Source: Natrinema versiforme (lineage in GTDB: Archaea > Halobacteriota > Halobacteria > Halobacteriales > Natrialbaceae). Taken from it: a DNA stretch of 64,000 nt. Each line of letters begins with the position of its first letter. Position 1 is the first letter of the stretch. Of this stretch, positions 33,719 to 41,991 are shown in pieces. Both the position numbers and the translations under genes were made by a program. The stretch is from positions 1,550,001-1,614,000 of the forward strand of contig NZ_CP040330.1 in NCBI RefSeq assembly GCF_005576615.1. Direction: 5' to 3'. A model generated the notes under the pieces. The model had not been told where the DNA came from, made no database searches, and worked only from the letters and a program-made list of their open reading frames with translations.

Positions 33719-34453
33719 TCACTCGATGGAAACGGTCGTGAGATCCTCGGCGAACCGCACGTCGCCGTCGTAGTGGGCACCGATCGACTCGAGCATCTCC
33801 TCGTGTCGCCCTTCGGTGTGGGGATAGAGGTGAGTCAGGTAGACGCGGCCGATTTCCCGGCCGGCCAGTTCCCGGCCGAGGGCGTCGGGCGTCGGGTGGT
33901 TCGAGACGTCGACGTCGTCGGGGAACGAACAGTCGTGGGCGAGGATCGCCGATCCCTCGGCGAAGTTCGCCAGCCCCGCGAAGGCCTCGCTGTCGCCGCT
34001 GAAGGTGAAGCGATCGCCGAAGCGGTAGGCCAGACACGGCAGCGAGTGGCGGGTCTCGTAGGCCGATACATCGAATCCCGCCACGGAGAACTCGCCAGGA
34101 ACGACCTCACGGACCTGTACCTCGAGTTTGTCCTGCATGTACTCGTAGACCTCGAGCAGGTCGTCGACCAGTTTCTTGGTGCCCTGCGGGCCGACGATCT
34201 CGAGGTGGTCCTCGCCGGCGAGCCACCGGGCTTTCATCAGCGGCAGCAGGTCGGCGACGTGGTCGAGGTGGTGGTGTGTCAGGAGAACCGTCGAAACGGC
34301 CTCGTAGCCGACGCCGGACTGCTGGAGCCGCTGGAGCGCGCCGGCGCCGCAGTCGACCAGCAGCGTCCGACCGTCGTCCTGGACGAGAACCCCCGCCTGA
34401 AAGCGTTCGCCGGTGGGCAACGCGCTGCCCGTGCCGAGAAAGGTGACACGCAT
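33719..34453 (-). CDS. RNase Z-like MBL-fold hydrolase
   Basis: A 244-residue protein. The N-terminal GTGSALPTGERFQAG and THHHLDHVADL motifs are those of the RNase Z/arylsulfatase branch of MBL proteins, with further metal ligands in FSGDSEAF, LAHDCSF and VYLTHLYPH. True archaeal tRNase Z is about 300 residues and has an exosite loop; here the region is short, so tRNA 3'-end processing is not assured and a phosphodiesterase role is possible. Monocistronic; divergent from the alcohol dehydrogenase gene. Confidence 0.85.
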   Translation of the reverse strand: MRVTFLGTGSALPTGERFQAGVLVQDDGRTLLVDCGAGALQRLQQSGVGYEAVSTVLLTHHHLDHVADLLPLMKARWLAGEDHLEIVGPQGTKKLVDDLLEVYEYMQDKLEVQVREVVPGEFSVAGFDVSAYETRHSLPCLAYRFGDRFTFSGDSEAFAGLANFAEGSAILAHDCSFPDDVDVSNHPTPDALGRELAGREIGRVYLTHLYPHTEGRHEEMLESIGAHYDGDVRFAEDLTTVSIE

Positions 34454-34562
34454 ACGCGGGCTTGGGACGCCCGCCCCGATAAGGATACCTCTCGCCGCCG
34501 TCGCGTCGCTGCCGGCCGTCGCGGGACGAACGGTATAACTCGCCGGCCTCCGTCGTGCCGGT

Positions 34563-35621
34563 ATGCGCGCTGCAGTACTCGAGGCCTACGGCGAACCGCT
34601 CGCGATCGAAACGGTCGATCCACCGACGCTCGAGCCCCACGGCGTCGTGGTCGACGTCGAGGCCTGCGGGATCTGCCGGAGCGACTGGCACGCGTGGCAG
34701 GGCCACGGTGAGTGGGCCGACGATCAGGTCCCGCTCGGACAGATCCTCGGTCACGAACCCGCGGGCCGGATCGCTCGAGTCGGCGATAGGGTCGACACGC
34801 TCGAGGCGGGCGATCGGGTCGCGATTCCGTTCAACCTCGGCGAGGGATCGTGCTACCAGTGTCGCAACGGCCACGGAAACGTGTGCGAGGACGGGTACGC
34901 GCTGGGGTTCGAGTCGACCGTTCCCGGTGCGTTCGCGGAACGGATCCACGTGCCCCACGCGGAGTTCAACGTCGCGCCCCTCCCCGACTCCGTCTCCGCG
35001 ACCGAGGCGGCGGCGCTGGGCTGTCGGTACGTCACGGCGTTTCACGCACTTTCCCACCGGGCCGAGGTCGGCGGCGGCGACTGGGTCGCCGTCCACGGCT
35101 GCGGCGGGCTCGGGCTGGCGGCCGTCCAGATCGCGGCGGCGCTCGGGGCGCGGGTGATCGCGGTCGACATCCGCGACGAACCGCTCTCGATGGCGACGAC
35201 GCTCGGTGCCGACGCGACGGTGAACGCGACCGAGGCGTCGGTCCCCGAGGCCATCGAGGAAATCACCGACCGAGGCGCACACGTCTCCGTCGATGCGCTC
35301 GGCCGCGCGGAGACCTGCCGGAACAGCCTCGACTGTCTCCGCATCCGGGGGACTCACGTCCAGATCGGGCTCACGACCGACGCCGAACGCGGCGAGGTCG
35401 CCCTGCCGATCGACGAGGTGACCCGCTGGGATGTCACCGTCGTCGGCTCCCGCGGGATGCCGCCCTCGCGCTACGACGAACTCCTGCGGATGATCGAGGC
35501 CGGCCGGCTCGAGCCCGAGCGCTTAGTGACGCGTCGCGTCGCCCTCGAGGACGTCTCCGATCGGCTCGCCGCGATGACCGAGTACGAGACCAGCGGCGTC
35601 GAAGTCGTGACGGAGTTCTGA
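34563..35621 (+). CDS. zinc-dependent medium-chain alcohol dehydrogenase
   Basis: A 352-residue MDR-family protein. Catalytic zinc ligands: CGICRSDWHAW (with Cys and the Asp/Trp/His group), GHEPAGRI, and the structural-zinc region is reduced (GSCYQCRNGHGNVCEDG). The nucleotide fold has GCGGLGLAAVQIAAALGARVIAVD at about residues 180-205, with a final Asp that favours NAD+. Substrate unknown: secondary alcohols, polyols or sugar alcohols are possible. The gene starts about 110 nt from the divergent MBL gene. Confidence 0.9.
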   Translation: MRAAVLEAYGEPLAIETVDPPTLEPHGVVVDVEACGICRSDWHAWQGHGEWADDQVPLGQILGHEPAGRIARVGDRVDTLEAGDRVAIPFNLGEGSCYQCRNGHGNVCEDGYALGFESTVPGAFAERIHVPHAEFNVAPLPDSVSATEAAALGCRYVTAFHALSHRAEVGGGDWVAVHGCGGLGLAAVQIAAALGARVIAVDIRDEPLSMATTLGADATVNATEASVPEAIEEITDRGAHVSVDALGRAETCRNSLDCLRIRGTHVQIGLTTDAERGEVALPIDEVTRWDVTVVGSRGMPPSRYDELLRMIEAGRLEPERLVTRRVALEDVSDRLAAMTEYETSGVEVVTEF

Positions 35622-35708
35622 GCGATGGGTCCTCTCGAGTCTCTGCTCTCGTCCCTGACGGACGACGGGGAGTCGCGATGTCGACTACTCGGTTGACCGA
35701 TTTGAGGA

Positions 35709-35894
35709 TCAGTGGCCGGCGTCCTCGTCGACCGCCTCCGTGCCGGTGCCGAGAACTCGGTACGTCTCGTTTCCGCAGGCACATTGTCCGTCGATGCCGA
35801 TCGGCTGCACCGTTTCGTCTCGCAGTATCCGGACCGCGATCACGTTGTCACACTCGGTGCAAACCGCTGCCGCCCGCCGAGCCTCGGTGTCCAT
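35709..35894 (-). CDS. small zinc-ribbon-like protein
   Basis: A 61-residue protein from ATG 35894 (MDTEARRAAAVCTECDNV); GTG 35900 would add two residues. Cys pairs CxxC (CTEC) and CxC (QCACGN) about 25 residues apart predict a zinc ribbon. The acidic tail is typical of haloarchaeal small proteins. Many such zinc-finger proteins occur in haloarchaea and some affect motility or biofilm; function here is unknown. Confidence 0.65.
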   Translation of the reverse strand: MDTEARRAAAVCTECDNVIAVRILRDETVQPIGIDGQCACGNETYRVLGTGTEAVDEDAGH

Positions 35895-36078
35895 TGGCAC
35901 TCGTACCGCGCCGCCATACTTCAGGCTAATTCAGGTAGGCCGGCAAGTCACTGTCGTTGACGCCACGGGTCGGGCCGTGACGGTGTCGACGCCGTCCCGA
36001 CGGATCGGTCCCGATAGGAACAGCGCACACGATCGGCGGTTTTATCGCTGCATCCGCCCGACCGAGACGTACGAACCA

Positions 36079-36888
36079 ATGACTGTCGTTCTCGCCGGCG
36101 TCGGGGCCGATAGCACGAACGTCGGCGCGCTGGCTCCTCTGTACGACGACGGGCGCTTCGAGTACGTCCCGATCCTCGAGAAAACGCGGGTCACGTCCGA
36201 AACCGAGACGCTCGGGTCGTGGGAGTTACGGGCCGGCGACGGCGTCGCGGCGGACCTGACGACCCGGATCTCCCCGCAGCCGGTCCGCGGCGGCGCGGAG
36301 ACCGTCGCCGGCGACGATCTCGAGTCGTGGCCCCTCCACCGCGATCCGAACTTCGAGGCGCTCACCTACGGCGAGCACCGGACCAGCGGCTACGTCTCGC
36401 GGCTGCGGGCGCTCGAGCCCGGCGACGTCGTCGGCTTCTACGCCGGACTGCGCCGGCCCGACGGGGACCGGGCACACCGCTACCTGATCGGCTACTTCAC
36501 CGTCGACGGCGTGGCCGTCGTCGGCCCCGACACGCCACCGGCCGAGCGCGAGGCGATCCTCGCAGCCCACCCGGAAAACGCCCACGCGAAGCGGGCTCGG
36601 GACGGCGACCTCTACCTCGAGAAGCCGGTCGTGATCGTCGACGGCCGCGAGCCCGGCGGGCTCTTCGAGCGGGACCCGATCCGGCTCAGCGACTACTACG
36701 TCAAGGAGGGTAACGAGCGGGCGCAGTACTACCTGCGCGACGAAATCGAGTCGGAGTGGGACGTTCGGGCCGGCGGCGCGAACATGATGTACAAGCCGGC
36801 CTACCGCTGCGGACTGTCGGGTGCTGCGTTCCGGGAACTGGTCGGCCGCCCCGGGTCGCGCTCGGCCGAGCAGCCCGAACGCGTCTGA
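36079..36888 (+). CDS. Nmad3-like (nucleotide-modification-associated domain 3) protein
   Basis: A 269-residue soluble protein. The start MTVVLAGVGADSTNVGALAPLYDDGRFEYVPILEK has the GxDS, DGRFEYxPI pattern I associate with Nmad3 domains, which are found near base-modification and phage DNA-hypermodification genes. Later segments: TYGEHR, GDVVGFYAGLRR, RYLIGYFTVDG and YYVKEGNERAQYYL. ATG 36079 is chosen; the open frame upstream is not conserved-looking, and a TATA-like TTTTATC (36040-36046) fits. No DNA-modification gene lies nearby. I am only moderately sure of the family. Confidence 0.5.
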   Translation: MTVVLAGVGADSTNVGALAPLYDDGRFEYVPILEKTRVTSETETLGSWELRAGDGVAADLTTRISPQPVRGGAETVAGDDLESWPLHRDPNFEALTYGEHRTSGYVSRLRALEPGDVVGFYAGLRRPDGDRAHRYLIGYFTVDGVAVVGPDTPPAEREAILAAHPENAHAKRARDGDLYLEKPVVIVDGREPGGLFERDPIRLSDYYVKEGNERAQYYLRDEIESEWDVRAGGANMMYKPAYRCGLSGAAFRELVGRPGSRSAEQPERV

Positions 36889-36931
36889 GACTGCGCTCGC
36901 CAACCCGGCGACCGCTTCGAGCCCGTTCAGT

Positions 36932-37294
36932 TCACGATTCTCGGTCGGCCGATTCGTCGTCGGAACGCTCGAGATGGTCGACGAACGGTTCGATCGCATC
37001 GAAGTTCGACCCGAGCGTCACCTCGTCAGGGGGACCGTCGTACGCTACGATATCGTGTTCGGCCAGCCGCGGGAGGTGTTTGTGGACCAGTGCAGTGACG
37101 ACGGCCTGCCGGGATTCGGCGATGGAATCGAGGCCGTCGGCGTCACGCGTTCCCGACGTGAGGTGACGGGCCAGTTCTCGAGCCGTCGCCCCCTCCACGT
37201 CGCTGAGATAGCGGAGGGCGGCTCGACGCGTCGCGTTCGAGAGGAGTGCGAAGGCGGCGTCGATCTCGCGCGTTTTCGAGCGATGTTGTGACAC
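36932..37294 (-). CDS. winged-helix regulator (haloarchaeal DUF7344-like)
   Basis: A 120-residue protein. Residues 10-60 ([34 protein letters not shown]) form an ArsR-like winged helix; the rest ([20 protein letters not shown]) is the wing and dimer helix. This pattern, with a basic start and acidic end, is common among short haloarchaeal transcription regulators. No metal-binding cysteines. Its 5' end overlaps upstream sequence of the acyltransferase on the other strand, so the two are divergent with about 150 nt between starts. Confidence 0.8.
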   Translation of the reverse strand: MSQHRSKTREIDAAFALLSNATRRAALRYLSDVEGATARELARHLTSGTRDADGLDSIAESRQAVVTALVHKHLPRLAEHDIVAYDGPPDEVTLGSNFDAIEPFVDHLERSDDESADRES

Positions 37295-37443
37295 AGGATT
37301 CTGTTATCGCCGAACGGAACGACGGTGACCCCTCACTGGTTAGGCCTTGCGGGTCCGCGGCCGGTATCGAACGCCGCCCGCGGCTCGAGGGCCGGTTCCG
37401 GATCGATCGGTTTGATGTAGCGACGCGGCAAACAGTACGCGCA

Positions 37444-37989
37444 GTGACGGATTCCGACGAGACGACGCCGCGACACGACCGCGTCGAGCGTCACGCGACG
37501 CCCGGGCCGCGCAACTCGCTCGCCCACTGGACCACCGCTCGCAACCCGCTCCGGATTGCGATCAACTACGTCGTCGTCTGGCTCGTCCGGATCTCGCCCA
37601 GCCTCCGGCTCAAACGTTGGCTCTTGGGTCGCCTCGGCGTTACGGTCGGAGAGGGCGTCTCGTGGGGGCTCGAGGCCACGCCCGATGTCTTCTGGCCCGA
37701 ACTGATCACCGTGAAGGCGGACGCGATCGTCGGCTACGACGCGACCTTGCTCTGTCACGAGTTCCTCCAAGACGAGTACCGGACCGGCGAGGTCGTCGTC
37801 GGCGAGCGGGCGATGATCGGGGCCGGCGCGATCGTGCTGCCCGGCGTCGAGATCGGCGAGGGGGCAAGCGTCGCGGCGAACTCGCTGGTGACTCGCGACG
37901 TGCCGGCCGGGGCGACGGTCGCGGGCGTCCCGGCCCGACGGATGGGGGGCGACAGCGGTGACGAGGAGCCGGCCGACGCCGCCGCGTGA
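37444..37989 (+). CDS. acyltransferase with left-handed beta-helix (hexapeptide repeats)
   Basis: A 181-residue protein. GTG 37444 is the chosen start; the frame is open upstream without similarity. An N-terminal membrane-associated helix ([26 protein letters not shown]) precedes hexapeptide repeats ([47 protein letters not shown]). The order resembles maltose/galactoside O-acetyltransferases and sialic-acid acetyltransferases that act on cell-envelope sugars. The substrate is unknown. Confidence 0.82.
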   Translation: MTDSDETTPRHDRVERHATPGPRNSLAHWTTARNPLRIAINYVVVWLVRISPSLRLKRWLLGRLGVTVGEGVSWGLEATPDVFWPELITVKADAIVGYDATLLCHEFLQDEYRTGEVVVGERAMIGAGAIVLPGVEIGEGASVAANSLVTRDVPAGATVAGVPARRMGGDSGDEEPADAAA

Positions 37990-38136
37990 TCGGCGGGCTG
38001 TTTGCTGTTCGCTGTTTGGAGTTCGAGACTAGCAGGGTGATCGCCGTTTGTGTCGTCGGAACGATAGCGACTGCCGTCGAAACGTCGCTGCGAGGAAGCG
38101 CGGAAAAACGGGAGAGTCAGGGACGAACGGCGCGAT

Positions 38137-39306
38137 TTATAGCGACGACCAGGACCTGCGCGCTGCGTTCCACGAGGTGATGTCGGCGATCCAGCGGGCG
38201 GCGATCATCTTCTTCAGGTTCTGGGCCGGGAAGCCGCCGAAGGTGTCGACCGGCAGGGAGATGCCGAAGGCCGGCTTGACGCCGTGGGCGACGGCCTTCT
38301 CGCCGACGGAGATGACGGTCCCCTTGTCCTCGTGCTCCCAGGTCATCAGTGGGCGGTTCTCGATCGCGCGGGCGATGTTCTCGCCGGCGACGTCCGCGGC
38401 CTGCCACGCGGCCTGTGCCGTCGGCGGCGCGGGCTGGTCGCCCTGATCGATGATCGCCGAGTCGCCGATCGCGAAGACGCGCTCGTCGGAGGTCTGGAAG
38501 TTCGCGCCGGTGTTGACGCGGTTGTGCTCCTTCTCGAGGTCGGCGTCGTCCAGGGCGTCCCGGCCGGTGATGCCGCCGGTCCAGACGAGGACGTCGTGAT
38601 CGAGGGGCTCGCCCTCGTCGAACTCGATGTGATCCTCGGTGGCCTCGGTGATCGGGTCGTCCGTATGGATCTGGACGCCGGCCTCCTCGAGCAGGTCTCG
38701 CAGGGCCTGCTGGACCTCCGGATCGTTACCGGGGAAGATTTCTTCTAAGGCCTCGACGAGGTGGATCTCGATGGGCGCGCGGTGCTCGTCGCGGAATTCG
38801 GCGATTTCGCCGGCGGTCTGGATACCCGAGAGCCCGGCGCCGCCGATGACGACCTGTGCGGGCTCGCCGCGGGTCGCGTCCCGACCGGCTTCTGTGACCG
38901 CCTCGTGGATCTCCATGGCGTCGTCGAGGCTCTTCAGGGTCAGCGAGTGGTCCTCGAGACCGGGGATGCCGTAGTAGGCGGTCTGACTGCCGAGGCCGAC
39001 GAGGACGTAGTCGTACTCGACGTCGTCACCCTCCGCGAGTTCGACGGCCTGTTCGTCGACGTCGAGGCCGGTGACCTCGTCCTGAATGAACCGGGTCGAT
39101 GAGTCCGCGATCTGCTCGACCGGGAACGTGATGTCCGAGCGGACGTCGGGGTCCCGAATCACGCGGTGGGACTCGTGCAACACGAGATGGTAGTCGACAT
39201 CAGCGATCCAGGTTAGCCGCGCGTTGTCCCCGAGCTCCGATTGGAGCTTATTGATTGCACCGGTTCCGGCGTATCCGGCACCAAGCACGACGACGTTCTC
39301 TGTCAT
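38137..39306 (-). CDS. FAD-dependent NADH dehydrogenase-like protein (NDH-2 type)
   Basis: A 389-residue flavoprotein. FAD-binding GAGYAGTGAINKL (residues 9-21), a second nucleotide-binding GGAGLSGIQTAGEIAEF near 170, and a C-terminal VFAIGDSAIIDQGDQPAPPTAQAAWQ that contacts the flavin. The pattern matches type II NADH:quinone oxidoreductase and sulfide:quinone oxidoreductase. The CxxC of SQR is not visible, which favours NDH-2. It would pass electrons from NADH to menaquinone at the membrane without pumping protons. Divergent promoters are not shared with arginase. Confidence 0.85.
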   Translation of the reverse strand: MTENVVVLGAGYAGTGAINKLQSELGDNARLTWIADVDYHLVLHESHRVIRDPDVRSDITFPVEQIADSSTRFIQDEVTGLDVDEQAVELAEGDDVEYDYVLVGLGSQTAYYGIPGLEDHSLTLKSLDDAMEIHEAVTEAGRDATRGEPAQVVIGGAGLSGIQTAGEIAEFRDEHRAPIEIHLVEALEEIFPGNDPEVQQALRDLLEEAGVQIHTDDPITEATEDHIEFDEGEPLDHDVLVWTGGITGRDALDDADLEKEHNRVNTGANFQTSDERVFAIGDSAIIDQGDQPAPPTAQAAWQAADVAGENIARAIENRPLMTWEHEDKGTVISVGEKAVAHGVKPAFGISLPVDTFGGFPAQNLKKMIAARWIADITSWNAARRSWSSL

Positions 39307-39421
39307 ATCCCACAGTGCGAAACACTATGATACAAAGCTGTTGAAACCGGAACCAGTATGTTCACTGTTCTCATACCGTCGATTCGGTCGGTATCCGGCG
39401 CGGCTCGCGTCGGCGGCCCGT

Positions 39422-40342
39422 TCAGAGAATCCGCTTTCCGAACGCGCTCGCGGTTAGTTCCGCAGCCAACGTTGCCGTTTCGTTGGCCTCGTCCAAGATC
39501 GGATTCACCTCGACGACGTCCATCGATCGGAGTATCCCGTCGGCCTCGTCGCGCCGGGAGAGGGCCTCGAGGGCGGCGTGGGCCTCCCGATAGGTGACGC
39601 CGCCGCGGACGGGAGTGCCGACGCCGGGTGCCGTCTTCGGGTCGAGCCAGTCGAGGTCGAGGCTGACGTGGACGCCGTCGGTCCCGTCGGCCGCGATCTC
39701 GAGGGCCTCCTCGACGACCGTCGAGACGCCCCGCTGGTCGATGTCGGACATCGTGAAGGCCGTCATCTCGCTCTCGCGGATCAGTTTGCGTTCGCGCTCG
39801 TCGATGCTGCGGAGCCCGACGTAGGCGATCGACGATTCCCGCAGTCGAGGTGCGGGTGCCCACTCCGTCTCGCCGAACGCACCGCGACCGAGGGCCGCGG
39901 CCAGCGGCATGCCGTGGACGTTTCCGCTCGGCGTCGTCTCGGGCGTGTTCAGATCCGCGTGGGCGTCGAACCAGACGGCACCGAGGTCGGCATCTCGCGC
40001 CGAGCCGCCGAGCGAGCCGATCGCGACCGAGTGGTCGCCGCCCAGCACGAGCGGAAACTCGCCGTCCGCGAGCGTCGCCGCGACCCGATCGCCGACTCGC
40101 GTACAGACGTCCTCGACCTCCCGGAGGAACTTCGCGTTGCCGCGACTGGGCTGGTCGGCGTCGGGATCCCGCTCCTCCGCTCGCGGCATCGACAGGTCGC
40201 CGTCGTCGACCGGCTCGACGGCCGCTCGCTCGAGGCCGTCGGCTAGGCCGGCGTACCGGATCGCGGACGGTCCCATGTCGACGCCGCGGCGGTTCGCTCC
40301 GTAGTCCATCGGCGCGCCGATGATTCTGACGGTCCGTTCCAT
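39422..40342 (-). CDS. rocF: arginase / agmatinase (ureohydrolase)
   Basis: A 306-residue protein from ATG 40342 (MERTVRIIGAPMDYGANRRG). The Mn2+ ligands are all present: GGDHSVAIGS, WFDAHADLNTPET, and SLDLDWLDP, with VDVVEVNPILDE-like MDVVEVNPILDE near the end. The bacterial/archaeal arginase start (GAPMDYGANRRGVDMGPSAIR) favours arginine over agmatine. It makes ornithine and urea. It needs Mn2+ and is divergent across 96 nt from a DtxR-type metal regulator gene. The palindromic operator between them may also act on it. Confidence 0.9.
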   Translation of the reverse strand: MERTVRIIGAPMDYGANRRGVDMGPSAIRYAGLADGLERAAVEPVDDGDLSMPRAEERDPDADQPSRGNAKFLREVEDVCTRVGDRVAATLADGEFPLVLGGDHSVAIGSLGGSARDADLGAVWFDAHADLNTPETTPSGNVHGMPLAAALGRGAFGETEWAPAPRLRESSIAYVGLRSIDERERKLIRESEMTAFTMSDIDQRGVSTVVEEALEIAADGTDGVHVSLDLDWLDPKTAPGVGTPVRGGVTYREAHAALEALSRRDEADGILRSMDVVEVNPILDEANETATLAAELTASAFGKRIL

Positions 40343-40405
40343 ACGCCCGGTACACCGTCTGCCGGTTTGGTCGTGGCGGTCCCCGACTCCCTCGCTGGCG
40401 ATAGC

Positions 40406-40427
40406 TTTAGGGTTAGACGACTCTAAA
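40406..40427. promoter_or_regulatory. palindromic operator, probable DtxR-family (SirR/MntR/IdeR-like) binding site
   Basis: Arms TTTAGGGT (40406-40413) and ACTCTAAA (40420-40427) are inverse complements with one mismatch, around a 6-nt centre. The left arm overlaps the TATA-like CTTTAGG placed 30 nt before the regulator ATG (40439). TTTAG/CTAAA half-sites of this type are known for haloarchaeal metal regulators of the DtxR family. Binding here would block transcription of the regulator gene and possibly of arginase. Confidence 0.6.
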
Positions 40428-40438
40428 TCCGGATCAGC

Positions 40439-41119
40439 ATGATGCTGAGCGACGTGATGGAGGACTACCTCAAAGCGATCTACCGGCTCCAGCGGGAGAC
40501 CGACGACCGGATCAAGACCTCGGAGATCGCCGCGGAGCTGGATGTCACGTCGCCGACAGTCACGAGCATGCTCGACAAACTCGAGGAACGCGAACTCGTC
40601 GACCGCGAGAAGTATCGCGGGGTGACCCTGACCGACGAGGGCGAGACCGTCGCCCTCGAGATCGTCCGCCATCACCGGCTGCTCGAGGCCTACCTCACCG
40701 AACACCTCGACTACGACTGGTCGGAAGTCCACGCGGAGGCTGACCGACTCGAGCACCACATCAGCGAGGACTTCGAGGCCCGTGTCGCCGACGCCCTCGG
40801 CGAGCCGACGGTCGACCCCCACGGGTCACCGATTCCCAGCGCCGACCTCGAGCGCCCCGAGCGGCCCGACGGGGAGTCCATCGCCGCCTTCGAGGCGGGG
40901 GATATCGTGACCGTCGCCGAAGTCGCCGACCGCGACCCGGACGTCCTCTCCTATCTTGCCGAGCACGGTGTCGAGCCCGGCGTCGAACTCGAAATCCTCG
41001 AGATCGCCCCGTTCGGAATGGTGACGGCCCGCTCGAGCGAGGCCGACGAGCCCGTGTCGCTGCCGGAATCTGTCGCGACCCACGTCTGGGTCGCGGAACC
41101 CGCGGAACCGGAACTGTAG
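40439..41119 (+). CDS. metal-dependent DtxR-family regulator
   Basis: A 226-residue protein. An N-terminal winged helix (residues 1-65: MLSDVMEDYLKAIYRL, ASE-type ITTSEIAAELDVTSPTVTSMLDKLEERELV) is followed by the metal-binding and dimer region (RHHRLLEAYLTEHLDYDWSEVHAEADRLEHHIS with the His/Glu ligands), and an SH3-like FeoA domain (residues 150-220). It represses metal-uptake genes when Fe2+ or Mn2+ is bound. Translation starts at ATG 40439 or 40442. It lies opposite the Mn-dependent arginase and probably autoregulates through the palindrome at 40406-40427. Confidence 0.9.
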   Translation: MMLSDVMEDYLKAIYRLQRETDDRIKTSEIAAELDVTSPTVTSMLDKLEERELVDREKYRGVTLTDEGETVALEIVRHHRLLEAYLTEHLDYDWSEVHAEADRLEHHISEDFEARVADALGEPTVDPHGSPIPSADLERPERPDGESIAAFEAGDIVTVAEVADRDPDVLSYLAEHGVEPGVELEILEIAPFGMVTARSSEADEPVSLPESVATHVWVAEPAEPEL

Positions 41120-41337
41120 CCAGCGATCGACACACATTCGAGAACTGACCTCCTCGACGGCGTTCCGCTCGAGGCCATTCTCATTCCATGGGTGAAGAGT
41201 GTAATAAAACGGATACCGATCTCCCGCGGCGGACCGAAAAGAAACATCTTCCCGTCCCCGATTCAAACAGCACAATACCGCCGAAACACTCCGGCTCACC
41301 CGCCGGGTTTAAGGAAACCAAATACGAATCATCATCT

Positions 41338-41871
41338 ATGTCATCCATCGAACTCACACCCAGTCAGAAGAAAATCCTCCGCGCGCTCACGAACCTCCAC
41401 AAGGAGACCGAAGACGCCATCAAGGGCGAGGATATCGCCGAACAGGTCGACCGGAACCCGGGGACGATCCGCAACCAGATGCAGAGTCTCAAAGCCCTCC
41501 AACTCGTCGAGGGCGTACCGGGGCCGAAAGGCGGCTACAAACCGACCGCCGCCGCCTACGAAGCACTCGAGATCCAGCAGATGGACGAGCCCGCAGCCGT
41601 CCCGATGCAACACGAGGGCGAACCCGTCGACGACACCATCATCGAAGAGATCGACCTCTCGAGCGTTCACCATCCGGAACTCTGTCGTGCGGAGATCCAC
41701 ATTCAGGGCACGCTGAGCGACATTCACGAGGACGACTCCGTCACCGTCGGTCCGACGCCGCTCTCGAAACTGCTCATCGAGGGGACCGTCGACGGCAAAG
41801 ACGACACGAACAACATCCTCATCCTGCGGATCGACGACATGGTCGCCCCCTCCGAAGAACCGACACACTGA
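41338..41871 (+). CDS. winged-helix transcriptional regulator with C-terminal beta domain
   Basis: A 177-residue protein from ATG 41338. Residues 5-75 form a winged helix (LTPSQKKILRALTNLHKETEDAIKGEDIAEQVDRNPGTIRNQMQSLKALQLV). The C-terminal part (90-170), with EEIDLSSVHHPELCRAEIHIQGTL, is beta-rich and conserved in a haloarchaeal group; I do not know its ligand. The TATA-like GTTTAAGG (41307-41314) lies about 28 nt upstream. It may act on the gyrase genes downstream on the other strand, but nothing shows this. Confidence 0.75.
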   Translation: MSSIELTPSQKKILRALTNLHKETEDAIKGEDIAEQVDRNPGTIRNQMQSLKALQLVEGVPGPKGGYKPTAAAYEALEIQQMDEPAAVPMQHEGEPVDDTIIEEIDLSSVHHPELCRAEIHIQGTLSDIHEDDSVTVGPTPLSKLLIEGTVDGKDDTNNILILRIDDMVAPSEEPTH

Positions 41872-41991
41872 CTCGGCAGTCGCCCGCGTTCTCTTCTGTT
41901 TCCCTTCCAGCGCTCGCTCTCTTCGGATCTCGGTTCGACGCGTGAAAACGATCCGCGAGACGACCCGAAACGGGCTGGGTGTTCGATATCG

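Noticed and set aside
33719-34453. True tRNase Z (rnz) call
   Set aside because: The motifs fit the branch, but the protein is short with no clear exosite, so the gene symbol was withheld.
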